DNA of 64,000 bases from contig CAIJPD010000063.1 in NCBI GenBank assembly GCA_903822495.1, positions 1-64,000 of the forward strand. The letters are read 5' to 3'. Shown piece after piece: positions 34,349-43,346 of this stretch. The first letter of the stretch is position 1. Each line of letters starts with the position of its first letter. The position numbers and the translations under genes were made by a program. The notes beneath the pieces were generated by a model. It saw only the letters and a program-made list of their open reading frames with translations. It made no database searches and was not told the DNA's origin. The stretch comes from an uncultured Chloroflexota bacterium (lineage in GTDB: Bacteria; Chloroflexota; Limnocylindria; Limnocylindrales; CSP1-4).

Positions 34349-34903
34349 TCAGGTGGCCGGGACCCTGCGCACGATCAGCCCCTGGAGTTCGGCGGTCGAC
34401 GTGATCCGGGTCACCGCCAGGAACCCCTCCGCGGCGAGCTGATCCCGCGCCAGCGTTCGCCCCAGATCCGCCAGCTGGCGATCGATGACCGCGCTCTCGA
34501 CGACGCGTTCCCGGCGAGCCTCGTTCCTGGCGTGCACCGTCTCCCGTGGCAGGTCCAGGACGATCGCAACCGCCGGGAGGTTCGCCTCCGTCGCGCGGAC
34601 GAGCAGGCTGCGGCGCGCCGATCGACGGACGTTGGTGGCATCCACGACCGTGAGTCGGCCCGCCCGCAAGCGGTCCCCCAGGCGATCGTGGAGGAGGGCG
34701 AAGGCGGCGGCCGTCGCGGACTGGTCCGCAGCGTCGCCGGAGATGTCCGCGCGCAGCTGGTCCGAGCAGAGGATCTCGTCCGCCATGAACCAGCGGCCGG
34801 CGAAGGTGGACTTGCCCGCCCCGGCGGCGCCGATCAGGACGACCAGCGAGGGATCTGGCAGGCGGATCTCGGGATCCCCGGGATTCGCTACGCTGGCCGA
34901 CAT
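34349..34903 (-). CDS. P-loop kinase (polynucleotide kinase/zeta-like AAA)
   Basis: 184 aa. Walker A IGAAGAGKSTFAGRW is followed by EILCSDQLRADISGD and TVVDATNVRRSARRSLL, the order seen in the kinase domain of bacterial Pnkp and similar small 5'-kinases. The C-terminal helices include PRETVHARNEARRERVV. Substrate unknown: RNA/DNA 5' ends or a small molecule. The ATG at 34903 is shared with the divergent MFS gene: the four bases CATG at 34901-34904 provide both start codons. A start at 34960 inside the MFS gene is possible but less likely. Confidence 0.7.
   Translation of the reverse strand: MSASVANPGDPEIRLPDPSLVVLIGAAGAGKSTFAGRWFMADEILCSDQLRADISGDAADQSATAAAFALLHDRLGDRLRAGRLTVVDATNVRRSARRSLLVRATEANLPAVAIVLDLPRETVHARNEARRERVVESAVIDRQLADLGRTLARDQLAAEGFLAVTRITSTAELQGLIVRRVPAT
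34889..34894 (+). promoter_or_regulatory. TACGCT -10 box, leaderless-type
   Basis: TACGCT lies 7 bases before the MFS ATG at 34902, within the coding region of the divergent kinase gene. Confidence 0.4.
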
Positions 34904-36158
34904 GATCCGCACCGTTGCCTCCCAGGACTGGCGCCGACTCGTCGCCATCTTCTGGGTCACCTCGCTCGTCGAAGGGATGGGCGTCAGCCAGGTCTATGCG
35001 CTGCTGCCCGCGAGCCTGGCTCACATGGGGGTCCCGGACGGCGAGCGTCTCTCGTTCATCGGCCTGTTCGGCTCGCTCCTCTGGATCGTGGGACTGCCGC
35101 TGGTGCCCCTCTGGGGCGTCTGGGCGGACAAGTACAGTCGCAAGGCGGTGATTGCCCGGAGCGCCATCGTGGAGGCGGTCGTCTTCCTCGGGATGGCGCT
35201 CAGCAGCCAGCCGTGGCACGTGGCGGTCAGCATGCTGCTCATCGGGTTCCAGCTGGGCAACACCGGCGTCATGCTGGCGGGGATCCGTGACGTGGTGCCT
35301 CGTCATCGGCTGGGCACGACGATCGCGCTGTTCGGAGCCGCCAGCCCCATCGGCTTCGCCGCGGGCCCGGCGCTGGCCGGCCTCCTGATCGACGGCCTGG
35401 GGCAGGACATCCCCGCGGTCTTCCTGGTCTCGGCGGCGCTCTCGGTGGGGACCGCTCTCCTGGTTGGCCTGGCTTCCCGCGAGGTACGACCCGAGGTGAT
35501 CCCCACGGGGGGCGTGTTCGGGCTCGCCTTCGGGGCCATCCGGGGCGTGTTCGCGGATCATGCCGTCCGCCGCATCTTCCTGATCTACGGCACGGCATTC
35601 CTGGCCACCCAGCTGACGCGCCCGTACATTCCCGTCCTCGTGGAGCGGCTGATCGGGCTGGGGCCGGGCCTTGCCAGCGGGATCGCCTTGGTCGCCGGGA
35701 CCGCCGCCCTTGCGGGCGCGCTGCTCTCGCCGGTGGGCGGTGCGATCGGCGATCGCGTTGGGTTTCGCCCCGTGCTGGTGGTGGCACTCGTGGGCGGCGC
35801 GGCCTCGCTCGTCGTGATGCCGATGGCGCCGGGGCTGGGCTGGCTCGCCGTGGGTGCGCTGGCGTTTGCCGCCTGCACGTCCGCGGTTGGAGCGATGGTC
35901 TTTGGGCTGCTGGCGACGGAGGTGCGGAGCGAGAGCCGCTCGGCGACGCTCAACCTGATCTACCTGCCGCTGTACCTGGCCGGGATCGTGGGCCCCGCGC
36001 TGGGCTCCGTGGTCGTGCGCATCGCGGACGTCCCCGGCACGTTCTGGCTGGGCTCCGCGGTGTTTCTCGCCGGCGCTGTGGCCGTCGCGATCCTCCTGCC
36101 CAGGCACCGCCGGCCGGAGCCGGCCCACGAGGCAGTCGCGGCCGCGCCGGTCGCCTGA
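34902..36158 (+). CDS. MFS transporter
   Basis: 418 aa with about twelve hydrophobic helices. The loop 2-3 motif GVWADKYSRKAV and its second-half counterpart GGAIGDRVGFRPV identify the major facilitator superfamily; the short helix breaks and GPALAGLLID resemble drug-efflux members. It ends with a hydrophilic tail. The ATG at 34902 overlaps the start of the divergent kinase by two bases. Substrate unknown. It converges on gltA with a hairpin between. Confidence 0.88.
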   Translation: MIRTVASQDWRRLVAIFWVTSLVEGMGVSQVYALLPASLAHMGVPDGERLSFIGLFGSLLWIVGLPLVPLWGVWADKYSRKAVIARSAIVEAVVFLGMALSSQPWHVAVSMLLIGFQLGNTGVMLAGIRDVVPRHRLGTTIALFGAASPIGFAAGPALAGLLIDGLGQDIPAVFLVSAALSVGTALLVGLASREVRPEVIPTGGVFGLAFGAIRGVFADHAVRRIFLIYGTAFLATQLTRPYIPVLVERLIGLGPGLASGIALVAGTAALAGALLSPVGGAIGDRVGFRPVLVVALVGGAASLVVMPMAPGLGWLAVGALAFAACTSAVGAMVFGLLATEVRSESRSATLNLIYLPLYLAGIVGPALGSVVVRIADVPGTFWLGSAVFLAGAVAVAILLPRHRRPEPAHEAVAAAPVA

Positions 36159-36285
36159 GCGCCGACCCTCGCCGGAATTCGTCGCCGGAGTTCGCCGCCG
36201 GCGCGCCAGCCGCCGCCTGAGCGCCGCGCTCCCCGGACTGCGCCGGTGCGCCGGTCCTCACGTCCCGTGGCCCGGGCGGAAACGA

Positions 36286-36317
36286 CCGAACCGCCGGTCT
36301 GGGTGCCGGCGGTTCGG
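36286..36317. terminator. hairpin between convergent genes
   Basis: CCGAACCGCCGG and CCGGCGGTTCGG form a perfect 12-bp stem with an 8-base loop. There is no strong T run, but the position between MFS (+) and gltA (-) fits a terminator for one or both. Confidence 0.6.
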
Positions 36318-36379
36318 AGTAGCGGCGTCTGTGGCCCCGAAGGGCGTTCGGTTCCCCGGGGCGGTGGGCCCCGGAGGGC

Positions 36380-37513
36380 TCAGGAGGCGGGCAGCTCGCG
36401 CTCGCCCGGGCCCGTGTAGATAGCGTCCGGCCGGATCAGCTTGTTGGCGGCCGCCTGTTCGATGATGTGGGCCGTCCAGCCGGCCGTCCGCGCGAGCGCG
36501 AAGGCGGCCGGAAAGAGGTCCGGCGTGAGGCCCACGCCCATGAGCACCGGCGCCGCGTAGTACTCGACGTTGGTCTTGAGCGCGCGGTCCGGGTGCTTCT
36601 CGGCCAGGACGCGCAGGGCGACGTCTTCGATGCTGATCGCCAGCTCCAGCCAGTCGGGCTTCTTGTCCATGCTCTCCGCGACCTTTCGAAGCGCGGCGGC
36701 CCGCGGGTCGTAGGCGCGATAGACGCGGTGGCCAAAGCCCATCAGGCGGACACCCTTGTCGACGGCATCGCGGACCCATGCCTCGGCGCGATCCGGCGAG
36801 CCGACCTCGTGGATCTGCTCGACGACCTCGGACGGCGCGCCCCCATGGAGCGGACCCTTGAGGGCGCCGATGGCGCCGACGACGGCCGAGACCATGTCCG
36901 AGCGGGTCGCGACGATCACGCGAGCCGCGAAGGTGGAGGCGTTCAGGCCGTGCTCCGCGCCGACGACGAAGTAGGCATCCAGCGCCCGGATGGTGCCCGG
37001 GTCGGCGCGCTCACCGTTGAGCTGGTAGAGGAAGCCATCGACCAGGTCCAGCGACGGATCTGGATCAACCGGCTCCTTGCCGGCACGGAGGCGGGCGAAG
37101 GCCGCGAGCGCTGACGGAGAGAAGGCGGTGATCGCCTTGGCCTGCTCCGGCGTGGGCGGCCAGGTGATGTCCTGCGTCGCGCCCCACATGGAGACGGCTG
37201 TGCGCAGCGCGTCCATGGGCTTGGCGGTCTTGGGCAGGGTCCGGAGAACGGTCATGACCGCGGGCGGAACGGGTGTCGTCGCCAGCTTGACCGTGGGATC
37301 CCACTCACCGGTCCAGAGCAGGTTGGTGATGGCGCCGTACGAGCCGCGCTCAACCAGATCACCGATCCGGTAGCCGCGGTACAGGAGGCGCCCGTTCTCG
37401 CCATCGACAAGGGCGAGCCCGGTTTCCGCGGCAATGACTCCCTCGAGGCCGGGGGAGTAGGGGCGAGTGTCCACCGGAGCCGCTTCCGGTGTCGTCCCCT
37501 GCTGGGCGTTCAT
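36380..37513 (-). CDS. gltA: citrate synthase
   Basis: 377 aa, the length of the short citrate/methylcitrate synthases. SPGLEGVIAAETGLALVDGE and LLYRGYRIGDL start the fold; catalytic His lies in AEHGLNAST, oxaloacetate-binding His in GFGHRVYR, and the C-terminal region has NVEYYAAPVLMGVGL. It condenses acetyl-CoA and oxaloacetate; 2-methylcitrate synthase activity cannot be excluded. The ATG at 37513 follows TACCAT by 7 bases. Confidence 0.93.
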   Translation of the reverse strand: MNAQQGTTPEAAPVDTRPYSPGLEGVIAAETGLALVDGENGRLLYRGYRIGDLVERGSYGAITNLLWTGEWDPTVKLATTPVPPAVMTVLRTLPKTAKPMDALRTAVSMWGATQDITWPPTPEQAKAITAFSPSALAAFARLRAGKEPVDPDPSLDLVDGFLYQLNGERADPGTIRALDAYFVVGAEHGLNASTFAARVIVATRSDMVSAVVGAIGALKGPLHGGAPSEVVEQIHEVGSPDRAEAWVRDAVDKGVRLMGFGHRVYRAYDPRAAALRKVAESMDKKPDWLELAISIEDVALRVLAEKHPDRALKTNVEYYAAPVLMGVGLTPDLFPAAFALARTAGWTAHIIEQAAANKLIRPDAIYTGPGERELPAS

Positions 37514-37520
37514 GTCAGCG

Positions 37521-37526
37521 ATGGTA
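37521..37526 (-). promoter_or_regulatory. TACCAT -10 box of gltA, leaderless-type
   Basis: On the minus strand TACCAT ends 7 bases before the gltA ATG; no ribosome site lies between. Confidence 0.45.
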
Positions 37527-37640
37527 CCTCGGGACCTAGGCGCCCCGGGAAGGGGCGGACGGCCCGGTCCGTTTGTACACAACGGCCCACATTGGCGCGG
37601 CCGCTGGCCCGGCGGACGTCCGACCGAGGTGTGGTCGTGG

Positions 37641-37646
37641 TAGCCT
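37641..37646 (+). promoter_or_regulatory. TAGCCT -10 box, leaderless-type
   Basis: TAGCCT ends 8 bases before the ATG at 37655. A TGTACA palindrome (37574-37579) lies further up in the same divergent region. Confidence 0.35.
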
Positions 37647-37654
37647 CACCTGCG

Positions 37655-38503
37655 ATGCAGTTCAACCAGCTTCTCGCGCTGCCCCAGCTCCAGGATCGGT
37701 TCGGGCCGGTCGTGGGTCACGAGGGCACCATCTCCCAGACGGCCAAGGACCTCGTGGGGCCGCTCTACCGGGCGCTCCTGACCGAGACCACGGAGATCGT
37801 CACGCACCAGTGGCGGAGCGGGATCAGGCGCGGCGCCATCAAGGGCTTCTTCCTCTCCGGCCCGCCCGGGATCGGGAAGACCAGCCTGGCCATGCGCGTC
37901 GCGTACGAGCTGAACATGCGATTCCACCCCGACTCGCCGGACGCCCCGGCCGACGGCGGCGTGGTCCTGGCCCTGATCGACGGCGGCGACATCGCACGGT
38001 CGCGCTACGGTGAGAGCGAGGAGCGCATCCGCGAGGTGTTCACGCGGGCGCAGAAGGGCTTCACCGACCCCACGCAGCGCACGATCATTCTGTTCGACGA
38101 CGTGGAATCCATCCTCATGGCGCGCGGCAGCAGCAACGCCAAGGAGTGGCACTTCTCGCAGGACAGCGTCTTCTTCCACATGGTCGACGAGCTGGACACC
38201 AGCCGGACCGCGCTGTTCCTCACCACCAACCGTCCCGACCTGGTGGACGACGCGATCCGCGATCGCTTCCTGGCGTACTCGCTGGGCGCGCCGGACGTTG
38301 ATCTGCTGGTCGAGGTCGCGCGCCGACGCGCCGCGGAGCACCAGTTCTCCGATGCGCAGCTGGACCGGCTGGGCGCGCGGATCCGGGCCGAGGCGGCCGA
38401 CGGCGGGATCCACAGCGTCCGCGAGGCGGAGCGGATGGTGGTCCGCCAGTACATCGAAGACGTGCTGGGCCGGGCGTCGATGGCGGAGCTGGGCGAGGCC
38501 TGA
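37655..38503 (+). CDS. AAA-family ATPase
   Basis: 282 aa. Walker A SGPPGIGKTSLAMR, Walker B IILFDDVESI (Asp-Asp in place of the usual Asp-Glu), sensor 1 LFLTTNRPDLVDDAIRDRF with the arginine finger region, and a small helical lid with IHSVREAERMVV. It is a single classic AAA module of the FtsH/TRIP13 type with no protease or other domain. Likely an unfoldase or remodeller; client unknown. It is divergent from gltA. Confidence 0.8.
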   Translation: MQFNQLLALPQLQDRFGPVVGHEGTISQTAKDLVGPLYRALLTETTEIVTHQWRSGIRRGAIKGFFLSGPPGIGKTSLAMRVAYELNMRFHPDSPDAPADGGVVLALIDGGDIARSRYGESEERIREVFTRAQKGFTDPTQRTIILFDDVESILMARGSSNAKEWHFSQDSVFFHMVDELDTSRTALFLTTNRPDLVDDAIRDRFLAYSLGAPDVDLLVEVARRRAAEHQFSDAQLDRLGARIRAEAADGGIHSVREAERMVVRQYIEDVLGRASMAELGEA

Positions 38504-38830
38504 TCCCCGGTCCGCGCCGGGCGGCGCGCCGTGGCCCGGGCGGCGCCCCGGAGGCCGCTTCCCGGGAAGCGCCGCAACCCGAAATCCTGCAGTACGTCCA
38601 CTGGGTGAGCACGATGTCGGTCCGGACCCGAGGAGCAAGCCGGCTCGTGCATGGACACGCTCGCGGTTTCGGTCAGATGCCTACCAGGCGGTCAGATGGG
38701 CGGAACCCGTCGCATCGTGCTGGGGTGGACGTTCCGGAATTCTGGCGGGCTGACCGGCTGACTTTCGGGCTGACTGGCCGTCTGGCGGGCGACCAGACGG
38801 CGTGCCGGCAGCAGAGCGCGGAACAAGAGC
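38504..38830. other. intergenic region between convergent genes
   Basis: This 327-base gap between the AAA ATPase (+) and the bicupin (-) holds one clear hairpin: CCGTCTGG and CCAGACGG (38778-38785 with 38793-38800), an 8-bp stem and 7-base loop 31 bases past the bicupin stop. It may end that transcript although it lacks a T run. No gene is recognised in the rest. Confidence 0.45.
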
Positions 38831-39823
38831 CTACCCCTCGCGCTCGCGGTGCCGCTCGATCGCGCCCGCTTCGATCGGCCGGCCCTGGCCGTCGTAGACG
38901 CGCTGCGACGTGTAGCCGTCGGGCCAGATCCCGACGAACCAGAACCTGATCCCGAACTGAATCCGGAGCTGCCGGATCGGCTTGGGGTTGTCGTTGTAGT
39001 GCTCGTGCTCCCACATGGAGGGCGGGACGTACAGCACATCGCCGGCCTCCCAGAATTGACGATCTCCAAGCATCTCCGTGTAGCCCTCGCCCTCAACGGC
39101 ATAGACCACGGCCTCGAGATGCTTGTGCCGGCCGCTGTGGTGATAGGGCGGCTCCTTCCAGAGGTGGGTGACGAGCACGCTCGCATCCCTGAACCCGTTG
39201 GCCGGCACGGCCAGGTACTGGGTGTAGTCGTGCTGGTTCGTCACGGCCGCGATCTTGCCCTGCGGCTCGTACGAGAAGTCGGACGGTGCGTCTTCGAGGT
39301 GGATGATGGCTCGATAGCCGTCCGGGTAGTACTCGGTATCCTGGTCGGGGAAGGACCGCACAACCTCCGGGTCGTTCGGGCCGCAGTCCTCGTACTGGAT
39401 CACGGCGGCGAGCCGAACGAACGCCTCCAGGTCGAAGCACATCCCGCTGATGTACTGGGCCGGCCCGGTCCCCGTGTTGAAGTGTTGGTGCACGGCCCGG
39501 TAGGGGATCTGGATCGTGGTGCCGGTGTGCCAGTCGAAGCGCTGCCCGCTGATGACGCTGAACCCTTCGCCGGCAAGGATGTGCATCGACTCCTCGCCGT
39601 GAGCGTGCTTGCCGGTATGCCAGCCGACCGGGATCTCGCCCTTGAGGACGTTGCTGCCCATGGTCGTGAAGCCGAGTTCGTTGGCAATCATCAACTTGAC
39701 TTTGGCGTCCTGCCGCGTGCGCACCCAGGGGATGTCGCGGTCGCGGGCAATGAGCACCGTCTGGCGCAGCTCCTGCCCGATGCGATCGCCCGTGGCCAGC
39801 CACTCGTCGTAGAACGTGCTCAT
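38831..39823 (-). CDS. bicupin protein, copy 1 (gentisate-dioxygenase-like fold)
   Basis: 330 aa with two cupin domains. Domain one has GWHTGKHAHGEESMH and then PYRAVHQHFN. Domain two has HHSGRHKHLEAVVYAVEGEG and VPPSMWEHEHYN. Each gives a His-x-His...Glu and a later His-x3-Asn, so both could bind a metal. Length and duplication resemble gentisate or 1-hydroxy-2-naphthoate dioxygenases that open aromatic rings, but no substrate is established. A close paralogue is at 54679-55671, at the other end of the catabolic island. GGAGGAG precedes the ATG at 39823. Confidence 0.72.
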   Translation of the reverse strand: MSTFYDEWLATGDRIGQELRQTVLIARDRDIPWVRTRQDAKVKLMIANELGFTTMGSNVLKGEIPVGWHTGKHAHGEESMHILAGEGFSVISGQRFDWHTGTTIQIPYRAVHQHFNTGTGPAQYISGMCFDLEAFVRLAAVIQYEDCGPNDPEVVRSFPDQDTEYYPDGYRAIIHLEDAPSDFSYEPQGKIAAVTNQHDYTQYLAVPANGFRDASVLVTHLWKEPPYHHSGRHKHLEAVVYAVEGEGYTEMLGDRQFWEAGDVLYVPPSMWEHEHYNDNPKPIRQLRIQFGIRFWFVGIWPDGYTSQRVYDGQGRPIEAGAIERHREREG

Positions 39824-40244
39824 GGGTCTCCTCCGTCTCCGTCGGTAGAGGTCGGGACGCACTCGGTTGGGCGAGCAACACGCGCGATCGCGGGTCCACG
39901 AGTCGGGGCGCCAATCGGGAAGACCGTCGAGGGCGGGTGCACAGGGAACTTGTACTCGGGTGGGCGATCCTCCTGTCCTGCGGTCAGGCCGTTCCGGGCA
40001 GAGTACGCGCCGATCCATCGACCGTTCAAGGGCCACCGGTGAAGGACCCATCCACGCTGCAGGCATGCGGCAGCAGGCCCCCACCCTGTCAATCCCCGGC
40101 CTTCTCGGCCGGCCTGTGACGCAGTACAGTTCACCAACGCGGCCCAGCGTCCAGATGCCCATGAAGGCATGTCCCGGCCACGGATGGCTAGGTGTCGCGC
40201 GCCCTCGGCAGCGTCCAGGTCGCACAGAGGAGGGGTATTCAGCT
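39824..40244. other. divergent regulatory region of the catabolic island
   Basis: This 421-base gap lies between bicupin 1 (-) and the dihydroxyphthalate-decarboxylase-like gene (+). A hairpin CCGGCC/GGCCGG is at 40096-40112. TACAGT at 40125-40130 is a candidate -10 for the rightward gene with a poor -35 (TTCTCG, 17 bases upstream). The ribosome site AGAGGAGGGG is near 40226-40235. No encoded regulator or gene was found. Confidence 0.4.
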
Positions 40245-41243
40245 ATGTCCACCCCCATTCATCTGTCTCTGTCCTGCGGCGATTACGACATCAACCGAGG
40301 CCTGCTCGACGGAACCGTCAAGCCCCAGGGGATCGACCTCACGGTGCTTGCCTACCCCACGCCACCCAGGCAATGGCGGATGGACCGGCACACGGAGTTC
40401 GACGTCTGCGAGTTCTCCATGTCGTCATGGCTGGTGGCCTGCGACCGTCAGCTCCGGAACCAGCCGCTGGCCATGGAGCCAGTTGCAGCGATCCCGGTCT
40501 TCCCGCACCGCCGCTTCCGGCATTCCTTTGTCTTCGTGAACCCGGCCGCCGGGATCAAGTCCCCGAAGGACCTCGAGGGCCGCAGGGTCGGCCTCAGGAC
40601 CTGGCAGGCGACCGCCGGCCTGTGGGGGCGGGGGATCCTGCAGGACGAGTACGGCGTTGATCTCAAGAAGGTCATCTGGCTCACGTCGGATGACGAGGCA
40701 ATTCCCGAGCTGGAGCCCGTGGGCTTCGACATCCACCGCGTCCCGGCGGGGTCGAGCATCACCCGGATGCTGCTCGAAGGCGAGCTCGACGCGCTGATCT
40801 ATCCGGAGATCCCGGCCGCCTTCGCGGCGGGCGACCCGCGAATCCAGCGGCTCTTCCCGGACTACAAGCAGCAGGAGATGGCCTACTTCAAGAGGACCGG
40901 CTTCTTCCCGATCATGCATACGGTGGTGATCCGGCAGGCGGTGCTGGACCGGGACCCGTGGGTGGCGCGCAACATCCAGCTCGCCTTCTGCGAGTCGAAG
41001 GATCTCGCCTTCCGGAAGATGCAGGATCCCCGGAGCATCAGCCTGGCCTGGGTTCGTGAGCTGATCGAGGAGCAGCAGCAGGTCCTCGGGGGCGATCCGT
41101 GGGGCTACAGCTACGGCGCCAATGTCAAGATGCTCGAAACGATGATCAGGTTCTCGCACGAGCAGGGGATGGTCAGCGAGCGGATGCCCACCGAGGCATT
41201 GTTCGTGTCGTCAACGCTGGGTGAGCTGCCCGCATACCACTGA
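40245..41243 (+). CDS. 4,5-dihydroxyphthalate decarboxylase-like (periplasmic-binding fold) protein
   Basis: 332 aa, no signal peptide. LSLSCGDYDINRGLLDG, DVCEFSMSSWLVACD, PVFPHRRFRHSFVFVN and SPKDLEGRRVGLRTWQATAG match the family that includes Pseudomonas 4,5-dihydroxyphthalate decarboxylase and ABC-type NitT/TauT binding proteins with the same fold. The lack of an export signal favours an enzyme over a transport protein, but other members of the family remain uncharacterised. It heads the rightward genes of the island, ahead of two ABC permeases. A strong ribosome site (AGAGGAGGGG) lies 9-10 bases before the ATG. Confidence 0.7.
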   Translation: MSTPIHLSLSCGDYDINRGLLDGTVKPQGIDLTVLAYPTPPRQWRMDRHTEFDVCEFSMSSWLVACDRQLRNQPLAMEPVAAIPVFPHRRFRHSFVFVNPAAGIKSPKDLEGRRVGLRTWQATAGLWGRGILQDEYGVDLKKVIWLTSDDEAIPELEPVGFDIHRVPAGSSITRMLLEGELDALIYPEIPAAFAAGDPRIQRLFPDYKQQEMAYFKRTGFFPIMHTVVIRQAVLDRDPWVARNIQLAFCESKDLAFRKMQDPRSISLAWVRELIEEQQQVLGGDPWGYSYGANVKMLETMIRFSHEQGMVSERMPTEALFVSSTLGELPAYH

Positions 41244-41511
41244 CATGTTCGGCCACCGATGGCCCTTGACGCTCGGGACACGGCGGATGGGTGGACAACA
41301 AGGTGGGTGACGTGGACAGCGTCGACTGTGTACGATCCGATCGTGCGTTGTGCTCGGGTCGGGTGATCCGTCGAGCCAGCCACTCGATGCGCTTCTTTGT
41401 TCGGACGGCCAACACCATGCGTGCCACGGTACCGACGGCGTGCGCTTTGGACGGGTGTCGCTCACAGGCGAACGCCCCTGAATCCCACGTCCGGTCCGCG
41501 GGACCCGGGCG

Positions 41512-42366
41512 GTGACGGCGCTCACCGGGCTGCAGCCGATTGGCACGCGTCGCGCCGTCCGCAGGAAATCCCGCCTGGAGCGCTGGTATCTGCGCCACGA
41601 GCGCACGATCCTGGGGCTCATCGGCCTCGGCCTGTTCCTGTCGGCCTGGCAGGCCGGCAGCGACAGCGGTGCAATCGACAAGTTCTTCTACAGCTCGCCG
41701 TCGGCGGTCATGGCGGCGGGGGTGGAGGAAGTCCGCCTGGAGCGGTTCTGGCATGACGTCGGGGTCAGCGTCTACGAGTTTGTCGTGGGCGCGGCGATCG
41801 CCGTCGGTACGGCCATCCCGCTCGGCCTGATCATCGGTTGGTATCGGCGGGTCGGATACTTCTTCGACCCGTGGCTCAACTTGTTCAACTCACTGCCCCG
41901 GATCGCGCTGCTCCCGCTCCTCGTCCTGTGGCTCGGACTTGGGACCGAGCCGAAGATCGCGGCCGTCTTCCTCGGCGGGTTCTTCTCGGTCGTCGTTCCC
42001 ACCGCGCAAGGGGTGAAGACCGTCGATCGTCAACTCATCGACGTCGGGTACAGCTTCCGCGCGTCACAACGCAGGATCTTCACGTCGATCGTCGTCCCGG
42101 CCACGGTTCCGTTCATGGTTGCCGGGATGCACATCGCGATCGCTCGGGCCCTCCTCGGCGTGATCGTGGCCGAGATGATCAACATGACGGATGGCCTCGG
42201 CGTGATGATCCACAAGGCGGCCGACGCCCTGGCCACGGACCGGATGCTGTTCGGCACCCTGATCTTCACGATCGCCGGCATCAGCCTCACGAAGGCCGTA
42301 GGGATGCTCGAGCGATACGTCCTGCGCTGGCGCCCCCGGCTAGAGATCGAGGACAGAGAGCCATGA
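41512..42366 (+). CDS. ABC transporter permease, NitT/TauT type
   Basis: 284 aa from the GTG at 41512. About six membrane helices and the cytoplasmic EAA-type loop (YSFRASQRRIFTSIVVPATV), with SLPRIALLPLLVLWLGLG just before it, identify a SsuC/TauC-like permease for sulfonates, nitrate-like or organic anions. It is followed after 79 bases by a second permease of the same type, so the pair may form a heterodimeric channel. No ATP-binding subunit is nearby. A 268-base gap upstream has a possible promoter (GTGACG, 18 bases, TACGAT at 41331-41336). Confidence 0.82.
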   Translation: MTALTGLQPIGTRRAVRRKSRLERWYLRHERTILGLIGLGLFLSAWQAGSDSGAIDKFFYSSPSAVMAAGVEEVRLERFWHDVGVSVYEFVVGAAIAVGTAIPLGLIIGWYRRVGYFFDPWLNLFNSLPRIALLPLLVLWLGLGTEPKIAAVFLGGFFSVVVPTAQGVKTVDRQLIDVGYSFRASQRRIFTSIVVPATVPFMVAGMHIAIARALLGVIVAEMINMTDGLGVMIHKAADALATDRMLFGTLIFTIAGISLTKAVGMLERYVLRWRPRLEIEDREP

Positions 42367-42445
42367 TCAACGCTGTCGTCGATTTCAGTCCAGGTTGGCC
42401 GCGGGTCGATGGGCGACCGATCCTCCCGGGCGAAGGAAGGCGGCT

Positions 42446-43267
42446 GTGACCACCGGCCTCGTCGGGGCGGGCGCCGGCCAGGGATGGCCCTCGCGTCTGG
42501 GTCGGCGCCTCCTCAACGAACGGCTGCTCATCGGATCAGCCGGCTTCGTGATTGTCCTGGTCGTCTGGCAGATCGCCAGCAACCTGGGACTCGTCCGCAA
42601 GTTGCTGCTGAGCTCCCCCTTGTTGATCTGGAACGTCGCCGTGTCCGACTTCAGCAAGGGCACGATCTGGCCGCATATTGGTATCAGTCTCGCCGAGTGG
42701 ATCATCGGTTTTGGCATCTCGGTCGTCATCGGCGTGACGGTGGGCCTCGCCATCGGCCTCTTCAAGCGCTTCGACTACCTGGTGAGCATGTGGCTGACGG
42801 CGGTCTACAACACCCCGGTGGTCGCGCTCGTGCCGCTCATCGTGCTCATTGGGGGCGTGGGCATGGAGGCGAAGGTCGTTGTCGTCTTCCTGATCGCGGT
42901 GTTCGCGATTCTCCTGAGCACCGTTGCCGGGGTGCGTGCCGTGGACCGGCGCTATCTCGAGATTGCCAAGAGCTTTGGCGCATCACGGAGCCGTGTCCTG
43001 ATCTCCGTCATCCTGCCGTCCACGGTCCCGTTCATTCTCACCGGGCTCAGGGTCGGCGCCGGCCGGGCGCTCGTGGGCGTCGTCGTGGCCGAGTTCATCA
43101 TCGCGTCAGAGGGCCTCGGCTTCTTCGTCACGTACAGCGCCGGGATGCTTGACACGCCACGGATGTACGAGGGTCTCTTCCTGTTCGGCATCTTCGGGAT
43201 CGCCCTCGGCGAGATAGTCCGGGTCATTGAGCGTCGTTTCGACGTCTGGCGGCCCGAGGCCCACTGA
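42446..43267 (+). CDS. ABC transporter permease, NitT/TauT type (second)
   Basis: 273 aa from the GTG at 42446, chosen because GAAGGAAGG (42432-42440) lies just upstream. Six helices; the EAA loop is KSFGASRSRVLISVILPSTV, preceded by NTPVVALVPLIVLIGGVG. It is clearly related to the permease before it but divergent. Two different permeases rather than one suggests a heteromeric transporter. It converges on the aldehyde dehydrogenase gene, with a GC hairpin between. Confidence 0.82.
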   Translation: MTTGLVGAGAGQGWPSRLGRRLLNERLLIGSAGFVIVLVVWQIASNLGLVRKLLLSSPLLIWNVAVSDFSKGTIWPHIGISLAEWIIGFGISVVIGVTVGLAIGLFKRFDYLVSMWLTAVYNTPVVALVPLIVLIGGVGMEAKVVVVFLIAVFAILLSTVAGVRAVDRRYLEIAKSFGASRSRVLISVILPSTVPFILTGLRVGAGRALVGVVVAEFIIASEGLGFFVTYSAGMLDTPRMYEGLFLFGIFGIALGEIVRVIERRFDVWRPEAH

Positions 43268-43314
43268 CCCGTCAATTCGCAGGGGCGCCGCCGGTCGACG
43301 CGGGGCAAGAACGG

Positions 43315-43342
43315 GGGCGGGATCTCGCAGGCCGACCCGCCC
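43315..43342. terminator. GC hairpin between convergent genes
   Basis: GGGCGGG and CCCGCCC form a 7-bp stem with a 14-base loop between the second permease (+) and the aldehyde dehydrogenase (-). Without a T run its role as terminator is uncertain. Confidence 0.35.
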
Positions 43343-43346
43343 GGAG

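Noticed and set aside
33725-35290. 521-codon plus-strand frame across 33.7-35.3 kb
   Set aside because: It runs antisense through the membrane-protein and kinase genes and out of frame through MFS; no protein-like features.
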